From the NCBI GenBank assembly GCA_913054205.1, contig CAJXJM010000032.1, positions 1 through 12,503 on the forward strand: a stretch of 12,503 nt of DNA, given 5' to 3'. Below the pieces are notes generated by a model. It did no database searches, had not been told where the DNA came from, and saw nothing but the letters and a program-made list of their open reading frames with translations. The stretch comes from an uncultured Rhodospirillaceae bacterium. Its GTDB lineage: Bacteria > Pseudomonadota > Alphaproteobacteria > Rhodospirillales > UBA2165. A program made the translations under genes and the position numbers. The stretch's first letter is position 1, and every line of letters begins with the position of its first letter. Shown one piece after another: positions 7,052 to 12,503 of the stretch.

Positions 7052-8485
7052 CTAAGGTAATAATTTTCCAGGGTTCATGATACCCTTTGGATCAAGTGTC
7101 GCCTTTATCTGCTGCATAACAGCCAAAGCAACTGGATCTTTGTAATTTGTCATGGCATAGAGCTTGGTCGTGCCAATGCCATGCTCGGCACTAAATGAGC
7201 CGCCAAAATCCGAAATTGAACCATAAACCGCAGTTTTGATAGCATCTGCATTTGCTAGAAATGCTTCACTTTCTCCTTCGGGCGGAAAAACAGAGTAATG
7301 TAGGTTCCCGTCACCCAGATGTCCCATATGGCACATTTTGAGATTTGGCATAATGGCTTCTGCACGTTGGGTCATTTCATCCACAAAGCCATGAACCTGA
7401 TCAAGAGGTAAAGAAATATCAAAGCCAACGCGCGTGCCGGCAGCGGTAACAACTTCAAGCGCACCCTCTCGCATTTCCCACATTTCACGTCTTTGCGCCT
7501 CGGAAGAAGCAATCACGGCGTCAAGAACAAGACCATCCTCAAATCCACTCTCCAATATTTTCTCGAGTTTTGCAGATATCGGTAAAACGCCATCTTCACC
7601 CACGACGGCTTCGGCATCCGAGGTCGCGGCAATTTCAATCAATACACAGAGTTCGGGAATATTTTCAAAAGGGATATGATGTTGCGGTGCATGTTTCTGG
7701 ACCAACTCTAAAAACACACGTGGGATAAGCTCGAACGCCTCAACGGCCCCTCCGGTTTCGGCTTGCGCCCTATTGAGTAACTCTAGCCCGCGTGAAATAT
7801 CCGGCACGACCGCATAGGAAGTCGCTCGGGCTTTTGGCAAATGAAACAACTTCATCGTAGCAGCCGTAATCACGCCCAACGTCCCCTCCGATCCAATGAA
7901 TAAATCGCGCAAATCATAACCGGTATTATCTTTGCGCAATCCCGACAGCAAATTGATTATCCGCCCATCTGGCAGGACGGCTTCAATGCCGAGACAAAGC
8001 TCCCGCGTGTTGCCATAGCGCACGACATTTTGACCACCGGCATTGGTCGCGAGATTACCGCCGATCATACAGCTTCCTTTGGCACCAAAATTGAGCGGAA
8101 AGAACAGGTCCTGTTCCTCAACTGTATTTTGCAAGGTTTCGAGAACGCATCCCGCCTCCACAGTCATCGTCATCGCAGCTGGACTGATCTCTAGAATTTT
8201 ATTCATGCGTTCGAGCGATAAGACGATCGCCGCGCCACTGTCGTCGGGGATTGAGCCGCCGGCCACACTCGTATTGCCGCCTTGCGGAACGATCGGCGTG
8301 CCGGTTTCAAAAGCCAGCTTCACCATCGCCGCGACGTCTTCGGTCGACGTAGGTCTCACCACCGCTAAAGCCTTACCGGTCATCTTGCCGGGCCAGTCAG
8401 TGACATATTTGCTCATATCCTGCGCATCGGTAAGCACCGTTGAGTCATCGAATTTGGATTTTAAGCTCGAAATGAAATCGGCCAT
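7052..8485 (-). CDS. FAD-linked oxidase, D-2-hydroxyacid dehydrogenase type (GlcD/D2HGDH-like)
   Basis: This is a 477-residue flavoenzyme of the vanillyl-alcohol oxidase fold that would oxidise a D-2-hydroxyacid (glycolate, D-lactate or D-2-hydroxyglutarate class) to the 2-oxoacid. The FAD-binding domain (about 38-215) shows PQGGNTS (67-73), IGGNLATNAGG (141-151) and GSEGTLGVIT (198-207). The FAD-oxidase C-terminal domain shows WEMREGAL (336-343), the metal-site motif HMGHLGDGNLH (386-396), SAEHGIG (432-438) and LDPKGIMNPGKLL (464-476). Length and domain order are complete. AAAGGC lies about eight bases before the ATG. No glcE or glcF partner is adjacent, so a stand-alone enzyme of the D2HGDH kind is likelier than glycolate oxidase subunit GlcD. 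The exact substrate cannot be read from sequence. It is transcribed divergently from the hydrolase/luciferase-like operon. Confidence 0.9.
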   Translation of the reverse strand: MADFISSLKSKFDDSTVLTDAQDMSKYVTDWPGKMTGKALAVVRPTSTEDVAAMVKLAFETGTPIVPQGGNTSVAGGSIPDDSGAAIVLSLERMNKILEISPAAMTMTVEAGCVLETLQNTVEEQDLFFPLNFGAKGSCMIGGNLATNAGGQNVVRYGNTRELCLGIEAVLPDGRIINLLSGLRKDNTGYDLRDLFIGSEGTLGVITAATMKLFHLPKARATSYAVVPDISRGLELLNRAQAETGGAVEAFELIPRVFLELVQKHAPQHHIPFENIPELCVLIEIAATSDAEAVVGEDGVLPISAKLEKILESGFEDGLVLDAVIASSEAQRREMWEMREGALEVVTAAGTRVGFDISLPLDQVHGFVDEMTQRAEAIMPNLKMCHMGHLGDGNLHYSVFPPEGESEAFLANADAIKTAVYGSISDFGGSFSAEHGIGTTKLYAMTNYKDPVALAVMQQIKATLDPKGIMNPGKLLP

Positions 8486-8572
8486 GGTAATTGCCTTTAA
8501 TTTCTATTTGTTTATTTCGAACTATAGATAATATCCAAGCCATGACAACCGATGCCAAATTTGTATAACGGC

Positions 8573-8600
8573 TTGTCGACGAAAATTTTTCTGGTAAATT
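8573..8600 (+). promoter_or_regulatory. candidate promoter of the small ORF/hydrolase/oxidoreductase operon
   Basis: TTGTCG (8573-8578) and TAAATT (8595-8600) are separated by 16 bases, a plausible sigma-70-type pair. A start of transcription about seven bases further on would fall at or near the ATG at 8607, which has no Shine-Dalgarno sequence, so the message may be leaderless. The match to consensus is modest. Confidence 0.3.
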
Positions 8601-8606
8601 AATATT

Positions 8607-8771
8607 ATGACCTACAAGTTGAAATTCGATCCCGGAGTTAACTGTGTCTTTATCCAGCACTTTGGTGATATCGACGTAGACGAGATGTCCGAACAAGTGA
8701 AGAGTTTGGCAATTAATTCGGAATATATCAGAATCATGAATATCTTTCGTGATGTGACACTGACCTCATGA
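8607..8771 (+). CDS. 54-residue ORF, probable truncated STAS-like protein
   Basis: The ORF MTYKLKFDPGVNCVFIQHFG ... SEYIRIMNIFRDVTLTS reads as a genuine protein beginning: two beta-strands, an acidic helix (DIDVDEMSEQVKSLA) and a third strand ending in RDV. This pattern recalls the first third of small (about 130-150 residue) STAS/SpoIIAA-like proteins common in alphaproteobacteria, but I identify it only by that resemblance. The frame stops at TGA 8769-8771, overlapping the hydrolase ATG (ATGA), which suggests translational coupling. The rest of the domain is absent in all frames because the hydrolase begins at once. It may therefore be a deletion remnant now acting as a leader peptide, or a short intact protein. 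No Shine-Dalgarno sequence precedes it. Confidence 0.45.
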   Translation: MTYKLKFDPGVNCVFIQHFGDIDVDEMSEQVKSLAINSEYIRIMNIFRDVTLTS

Positions 8772-9622
8772 CACTCTATCAGGGATACGATCTGCAGGCG
8801 TTGGAAGAGCAGTACGACATCGAGGCCACGGTACCGACCATCGAAGTCTACAGAGTTGAATATGGTGGCTTGTCCGAAGCAGCTATAAAAAACAGTAATC
8901 CTTCTCTTGGTGTGTCATACGGGTCTGAGCCATTGCAAAATCTCGATATTTTTCCGTCTGACAATACGCCCTCGCCGATTGTTGTTTATATCCATGGCGG
9001 TTACTGGAAAGCGGGTGATAAAGCCGGTTATGGCTTTCCTTGCGCGGTGTTTAACCAGGCCGGCATTACGTGGATACCGATCAACTATCGATTGGCTCCG
9101 AATGTGAGTTTGGACGAAATTATCGATGATGTTAGGTGCGCCTTAGCCTGGGTCCACTCGAACGCAACGGATTTTGGTGGTGACCCAGATCGCATTATTG
9201 TTTCCGGAAGCTCCGCCGGAGGCCATTTGACCGGCATGATCGCTGCCAAAGGATGGCACAGCAAATACGGCCTGCCGGAAAACGTCGTTAAAGGCGTTGC
9301 AGCCATGAGTGGCCTATATGATCTCGAACCATTCCTACACACCAGCCAGAAGAACTATTTAAATCTCGATGTGAGTGCTGTGGAACGCAACAGTCCAGTG
9401 CAAAATCTTCCGCGTGCAGATCTGCCCATGCTGATTGCCTGGGCCGGCAAAGAAACCGACGAGTTTATGCGGCAATCGCAAGATTATGCCAACCTATGTC
9501 AAGCCGCAGGTAATTCGGTAGAAACGCTTTTCTATAAAGAGCACAACCATTTTTCGCTTGGAAAAGAATTTTCTATGAGTCAAAGCGATCTGGTTAAAGG
9601 CATTTTGGAGCTGATCAACTAG
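8768..9622 (+). CDS. alpha/beta hydrolase (esterase / kynurenine-formamidase-like)
   Basis: This is a cytoplasmic serine hydrolase of 284 residues, with no signal peptide. The oxyanion-hole motif HGGYW is at 76-80, NYRLAP at 106-111, the nucleophile elbow GSSAG at 147-151 (Ser149), a likely acid Asp231 and a likely base His261 in EHNHF. The HGGYW-type motif and N-terminal YDLQALEEQYD segment (7-17) are shared with hormone-sensitive-lipase-like esterases and bacterial kynurenine formamidases. It probably cleaves a small ester or amide. Tryptophan catabolism is not supported, because no kynureninase or tryptophan dioxygenase is nearby. The start is set by the conserved N-terminus and by the ATGA overlap with the upstream small ORF. 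The luciferase-like gene begins two bases after its TAG, so the two are surely co-transcribed. Confidence 0.88.
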   Translation: MTLYQGYDLQALEEQYDIEATVPTIEVYRVEYGGLSEAAIKNSNPSLGVSYGSEPLQNLDIFPSDNTPSPIVVYIHGGYWKAGDKAGYGFPCAVFNQAGITWIPINYRLAPNVSLDEIIDDVRCALAWVHSNATDFGGDPDRIIVSGSSAGGHLTGMIAAKGWHSKYGLPENVVKGVAAMSGLYDLEPFLHTSQKNYLNLDVSAVERNSPVQNLPRADLPMLIAWAGKETDEFMRQSQDYANLCQAAGNSVETLFYKEHNHFSLGKEFSMSQSDLVKGILELIN

Positions 9623-9624
9623 CA

Positions 9625-10713
9625 ATGGACCTTTCTTTTTTTATTCAACCCGTGCATCCAATTGACCGCGACTACGGCATGGTCTTGCAAGAGGATATGG
9701 ACGCCATCATTCTTGCCGACAAACTCGGCTACAAGGAAGCCTTGATTGGCGAGCACTTCACTGATCTTGCCGAACCCATCACCTCGTGTCTGATGTTCAT
9801 CGCGCGGTTAATTCCAGAAACCAAAAAAATCAAACTCGGCTCCGGCGTTGTTAATTTGCCTGCCTACCACCCCGTTATGGTCGCTGGACACGTCGCCATG
9901 ATGGACAATTTGTTGGAGGGCCGTTTCCTCTGGGGGATTGGGCCCGGTGGTCAGCCTTCGGACATTGAGGCTTTCGGAAATTGGGAAATCGACGGCAACC
10001 TCAAGATGGTTGAGGCCTTTGATCAGATTATGGAACTATGGTGGGGCGAGCCGCCCTTTGACATTAAAGGTGATTTCTACTCAATTCAGACCACAACCAC
10101 TCACATGCCGGAGATCGGCCAAGGCCTGGTACCCAAACCTTGGCACAAGCCGCACCCTCCCGTTTTGGTTACGGCCCTAGCCCCTTACTCACATGGCATT
10201 ACTCTGGCGGCTGAGCGCGGCTGGAGTCCAATCTCGTGTCAGTATGTGCAAGCCCATTGGATTAAAACCCATCTGCCAAAATATCTCGAAGGATTGAAAA
10301 ATGCGGGCCAACCTGAAGACCCGAGCGGTTGGAGGGTGGCAAAATGCATATTCGTTGCGGAGGATCAGGCGAGCGCTGAGGCTTATGCCAGATCAGAAGA
10401 CGGTCCTTACGGGTTCTACTTTGCGAACCTCATGAAAAAACTAGGAGGCGGAGGCAGGCTGGGTCTGTTTGGCACACATCCAGATCAACCCGAGGATCAA
10501 ATCACACTGCAACAATCGCTCGATACCCAGGTAATTGCTGGAACCGTTGAAAGCGTGGTTGATCAGTTACTGGCATTCCGTGACGAGATTGGTCCGTTCG
10601 GCACACTTGTCTATACCGGCCTTGATTGGGCGGACAAAAAACTCGCTCAACGCTCGATGGTGCTGATGGCGGAAGACGTTATGCCGCGCGTCAATGCAGC
10701 GCTTGGAGAGTAA
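9625..10713 (+). CDS. luciferase-like monooxygenase (LLM class flavin oxidoreductase)
   Basis: This 362-residue TIM-barrel protein belongs to the bacterial luciferase-like family, which uses reduced FMN (some members F420) to oxidise or cleave organic substrates with O2. Signatures are the opening strand MDLSFFIQPVHP, EALIGEHFTDLAEP (about 37-50), KIKLGSGVVNLPAYHPVMVA (70-89), LEGRFLWGIGPGGQPSD (about 97-113) and HKPHPPVLVTAL in the barrel core. A C-terminal substrate-binding part is followed by the usual GTVESVVDQLLAF segment. It resembles limonene-monooxygenase/alkanal-monooxygenase-like members. The ATG follows the hydrolase stop by two bases with only a distant GGAG, so translation is probably coupled. 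Hydrolase plus flavin monooxygenase suggests opening or oxidation of an ester, lactone or amide. No flavin reductase is adjacent. FMN versus F420 cannot be decided from sequence by eye. Confidence 0.88.
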   Translation: MDLSFFIQPVHPIDRDYGMVLQEDMDAIILADKLGYKEALIGEHFTDLAEPITSCLMFIARLIPETKKIKLGSGVVNLPAYHPVMVAGHVAMMDNLLEGRFLWGIGPGGQPSDIEAFGNWEIDGNLKMVEAFDQIMELWWGEPPFDIKGDFYSIQTTTTHMPEIGQGLVPKPWHKPHPPVLVTALAPYSHGITLAAERGWSPISCQYVQAHWIKTHLPKYLEGLKNAGQPEDPSGWRVAKCIFVAEDQASAEAYARSEDGPYGFYFANLMKKLGGGGRLGLFGTHPDQPEDQITLQQSLDTQVIAGTVESVVDQLLAFRDEIGPFGTLVYTGLDWADKKLAQRSMVLMAEDVMPRVNAALGE

Positions 10714-10888
10714 TAAACCAATCAATAGAAATACGTGTATGTTAAGTGGGTTTTGGAGCCTTTCAACGCAAATAATATCGATGAAAATATGCTTGATTAA
10801 TACGCACCAAGGATCCAGCATTTTGTCTGATAGAATTTAAGGCGACGCTGGTTTTTCAGCTAAACCGGAAAAGGAACGCGACCGCCAA

Positions 10889-11941
10889 ATGAGCGCGCCG
10901 ATCATCGAAACCGATAAATGGGTGTCTTCTGACTATGACATGATCATTGACGTGCGCTCGCCCTCAGAATTCGCGGATGATCACATACCGGGCGCTGTAA
11001 ACATGCCTGTTCTTTCCGACGAAGAGCGCGCCGAAATTGGCACCATCTACAAACAGCAATCGGCCTATCTCGCCCGTAAAAAAGGTGCTGTTATGGCAGC
11101 CCGCAATATTGCCGCGCATATTGAGTCAAAACTGCAAGATAAAGAGCCAAGATTTTCACCGCTCATCCATTGTTGGCGCGGCGGTCAGAGATCACGATCC
11201 TTCGCCACCGTTTGCAGTGAAATCGGATGGAAGACCTATACATTGATCGGCGGCTATAAGAGCTATCGCCGCGCCGTCTTAAAAGGCCTGGAAGATATTC
11301 CCGCTACACTTTCCTATATCGTGATTGCCGGACGCACGGGGTCCGGCAAAACCGATATACTTACCGAGCTCACCCAAAAAGGCGCGCAAGTTTTAGATTT
11401 GGAAAATCTGGCGGCACATCGCGGCTCGCTATTGGGGCGGATGGAAGATCGCCCTCAACCGAGCCAGCGTTATTTCGAATCCAGCCTTTTCGCAGAAATT
11501 TTCAATTTCGACGCCGCACTACCAGTTTATGTTGAATCCGAGAGCTCTCGTATCGGCGACATCCAACTGCCCTCCGATATTTGGAAACAGATCGTTGCGG
11601 CCCCGATGATATCGATCAACGCCTCGCGCACCGCCCGGGCCGAGTATTTACTCGATGGCTACAAAGGCCTGACAGAGGATTTATCGGATCTCCAAAAGCT
11701 CGTATCCGGTATGGTTCGGCGGCACGGCCACGAACGGACCAATATTTGGCAAGGCTTGATCGAAACCGAGAACTGGCAAGACCTCGCCGTCGATCTTCTC
11801 GAAACCCACTACGACCCGGCTTACGATAAGTCCATCCTTCGCCACGACCGCAAGCTCCTTGCTGAAATCACTCAACAGGATTGCACCCCCGAAAGCTTGG
11901 CATCCACGGCAGGCGATATTCTGAAATTGGAGAATAGGTAG
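10889..11941 (+). CDS. mnmH: tRNA 2-selenouridine synthase (MnmH/SelU)
   Basis: This enzyme replaces sulfur by selenium in 2-thiouridine at the wobble position (U34) of tRNAs for Lys, Glu and Gln, using selenophosphate. It can also geranylate the thio group as an intermediate step. The N-terminal rhodanese domain (about 8-130) has DVRSPSEF (21-28) and the catalytic loop HCWRGGQRSRS with Cys95. The C-terminal P-loop domain has Walker A GRTGSGKT (148-155), LDLENLAAHRGSLLG (about 169-183) and RYFESSLF. At 350 residues it is close to the E. coli YbbB length. Its donor enzyme SelD is not adjacent in this window, although the two are neighbours in many genomes. The nearest purine-rich box, AAGGA, is about 13 bases before the ATG, so the ribosome-binding site is weak. 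The 175-base gap upstream shows no clear terminator or promoter. Confidence 0.94.
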   Translation: MSAPIIETDKWVSSDYDMIIDVRSPSEFADDHIPGAVNMPVLSDEERAEIGTIYKQQSAYLARKKGAVMAARNIAAHIESKLQDKEPRFSPLIHCWRGGQRSRSFATVCSEIGWKTYTLIGGYKSYRRAVLKGLEDIPATLSYIVIAGRTGSGKTDILTELTQKGAQVLDLENLAAHRGSLLGRMEDRPQPSQRYFESSLFAEIFNFDAALPVYVESESSRIGDIQLPSDIWKQIVAAPMISINASRTARAEYLLDGYKGLTEDLSDLQKLVSGMVRRHGHERTNIWQGLIETENWQDLAVDLLETHYDPAYDKSILRHDRKLLAEITQQDCTPESLASTAGDILKLENR

Positions 11942-11989
11942 CGCGTCACGTCGGTCTGTAGCACTGGCTACTGCCATCGGAAACGCCTC

Positions 11990-12020
11990 TTGACAATTCA
12001 GCAATTTAAGTGCATATACA
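11990..12020 (+). promoter_or_regulatory. promoter of the MarR-family gene
   Basis: A perfect -35 box TTGACA (11990-11995) is followed by CATATA (12013-12018, 17-base spacer) or TATACA (12015-12020, 19-base spacer) as the -10 box, with TG at 12011-12012. Transcription would begin at about 12025-12027, on or next to the ATG at 12027. No Shine-Dalgarno sequence is present, so the message is probably leaderless. Confidence 0.6.
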
Positions 12021-12024
12021 CTTA
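12007..12024. promoter_or_regulatory. MarR-type operator palindrome
   Basis: TAAGTG and CACTTA form a perfect 6-bp inverted repeat around a six-base centre, CATATA. It covers the -10 region of the MarR gene and ends two bases before its ATG. Size, symmetry and AT-rich centre fit the dimeric winged-helix binding sites of MarR proteins, so autorepression is the natural reading. Confidence 0.65.
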
Positions 12025-12026
12025 TT

Positions 12027-12485
12027 ATGGCCAAATCAAAGAAAATTAGCGACCTAGACGAAACGGATTTATTGCTCTGCACCTGTGCTAATCTGCGGCA
12101 AGCAAGCCGTGTTGTAACGCAAATTTTTGATGCTGCGTTGCAAACAACAGGACTGCGCGGCACGCAGTTTACTATGTTGGCAGCGCTTTCTAAAACCGGT
12201 CCCATAGCGATAACGCAACTCGCAGAAGCGCTTGTTGTCGACAGGACCACCCTAACCCGCAATCTAAAACCCTTGCTCAACAAAAAATTACTCTCGATCG
12301 AAAACCAGGAGGATCACCGCGTAAAATTGGTGAGTCTAACCGCGCAAGGCAAACAGCTTTTCAAAGACGCCTTACCGCATTGGCAAAAAGCTCAAAATCA
12401 AATGGTCAAGGGGTTGGGCAAAGATCAGTGGGCCAGGCTCATCACCATTCTCGGCACTACTATAGCCTCAACCCGAACAGCTTAG
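12027..12485 (+). CDS. MarR-family winged-helix transcriptional regulator
   Basis: This 152-residue protein is a dimeric ligand- or redox-sensing repressor. An N-terminal dimerisation helix (about 12-40) leads into LRGTQFTMLAAL, the helix-turn-helix ITQLAEALVVDRTTLTRNLKPL (about 62-83), the beta-wing ENQEDHRVKLVSLT (92-105) and C-terminal dimer helices (106-150). Cys18 and Cys20 in LLCTCANLRQASR lie near the position of the redox-active Cys of OhrR, but a CxC at this site is also common in a large MarR subfamily whose ligands are unknown, so peroxide sensing is only a possibility. The gene has its own promoter and overlapping palindrome, pointing to autoregulation. The targets may lie beyond the right edge. 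Nine T follow the stop codon after one G pair (12487-12495), but no stable stem precedes them, so I do not call a terminator. Confidence 0.92.
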   Translation: MAKSKKISDLDETDLLLCTCANLRQASRVVTQIFDAALQTTGLRGTQFTMLAALSKTGPIAITQLAEALVVDRTTLTRNLKPLLNKKLLSIENQEDHRVKLVSLTAQGKQLFKDALPHWQKAQNQMVKGLGKDQWARLITILGTTIASTRTA

Positions 12486-12503
12486 GTTTTTTTTTAACAT
12501 TAA

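Noticed and set aside
8445..8696. Minus-strand 83-codon frame overlapping the start of the FAD-linked oxidase gene.
   Set aside because: It is antisense to the 54-residue ORF and runs into the oxidase in a different frame; its composition is not protein-like.
10850..10877. Small hairpins (GCTG/CAGC and GGTTT/AAACC) just before mnmH, considered as a terminator or a selenium-related RNA element.
   Set aside because: The stems are only 4-5 bp, mutually exclusive and not followed by a T run. MnmH is not itself a selenoprotein, so a SECIS element is not expected.
12486..12503. T-run after the MarR stop as an intrinsic terminator.
   Set aside because: No stable GC-rich stem can be formed from the bases directly before it, and the window ends too soon to see more.

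Overview
The window looks like the chromosome of a free-living, Gram-negative alphaproteobacterium of moderate G+C content, possibly marine. The basis is the protein types: an alphaproteobacterial-style PagL outer-membrane deacylase, a tandem-domain NIPSNAP protein, a DinF-type MATE exporter, a cytoplasmic heparinase II/III-like protein and an MnmH/SelU. The class is an inference from sequence flavour; I could not search databases. I see no rRNA, tRNA, CRISPR array, complete insertion sequence or phage gene.

Layout. (1) Bases 1-404 hold the 3' part of an OmpR-family response regulator. It faces, one base apart at the stop codons, a 680-residue heparinase II/III-family protein (406-2448, minus). 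(2) Bases 2449-3728 are a gene graveyard. The first 73 or so residues of an MFS exporter (plus) are joined tail-to-tail to a haloalkane dehalogenase pseudogene (minus). The latter has a TGA at a conserved Trp, lost catalytic residues, a missing 3' end and an 11-base G tract just upstream of its ribosome-binding site. (3) Bases 3747-5848 hold a DinF-type MATE exporter and a PagL-like lipid A deacylase, convergent with overlapping stop codons. (4) Bases 6056-6679 hold a NIPSNAP protein with a good ribosome-binding site. A hairpin follows whose T-run serves the opposite strand, where the frameshifted remnant of a small membrane protein ends. (5) Bases 7052-8485 (minus) hold an FAD-linked D-2-hydroxyacid dehydrogenase-type oxidase. 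Divergent from it is a short operon: a 54-residue truncated-looking ORF overlapping (ATGA) an alpha/beta hydrolase, which is followed two bases later by a luciferase-like flavin oxidoreductase. (6) Bases 10889-11941 hold tRNA 2-selenouridine synthase, and 12027-12485 a MarR-family regulator with an 18-bp palindrome over its promoter.

How the genes work together. The left half is mostly envelope and export functions (polysaccharide, lipid A, drug efflux). The centre-right (NIPSNAP, FAD-linked oxidase, hydrolase, luciferase-like oxidoreductase) looks like accessory catabolism of small organic acids or esters with unknown substrates. I see no convincing undescribed multi-gene system. The most informative features are the decayed dehalogenase/MFS locus, the small truncated ORFs fused to functional neighbours, and the MarR operator at a probably leaderless start.
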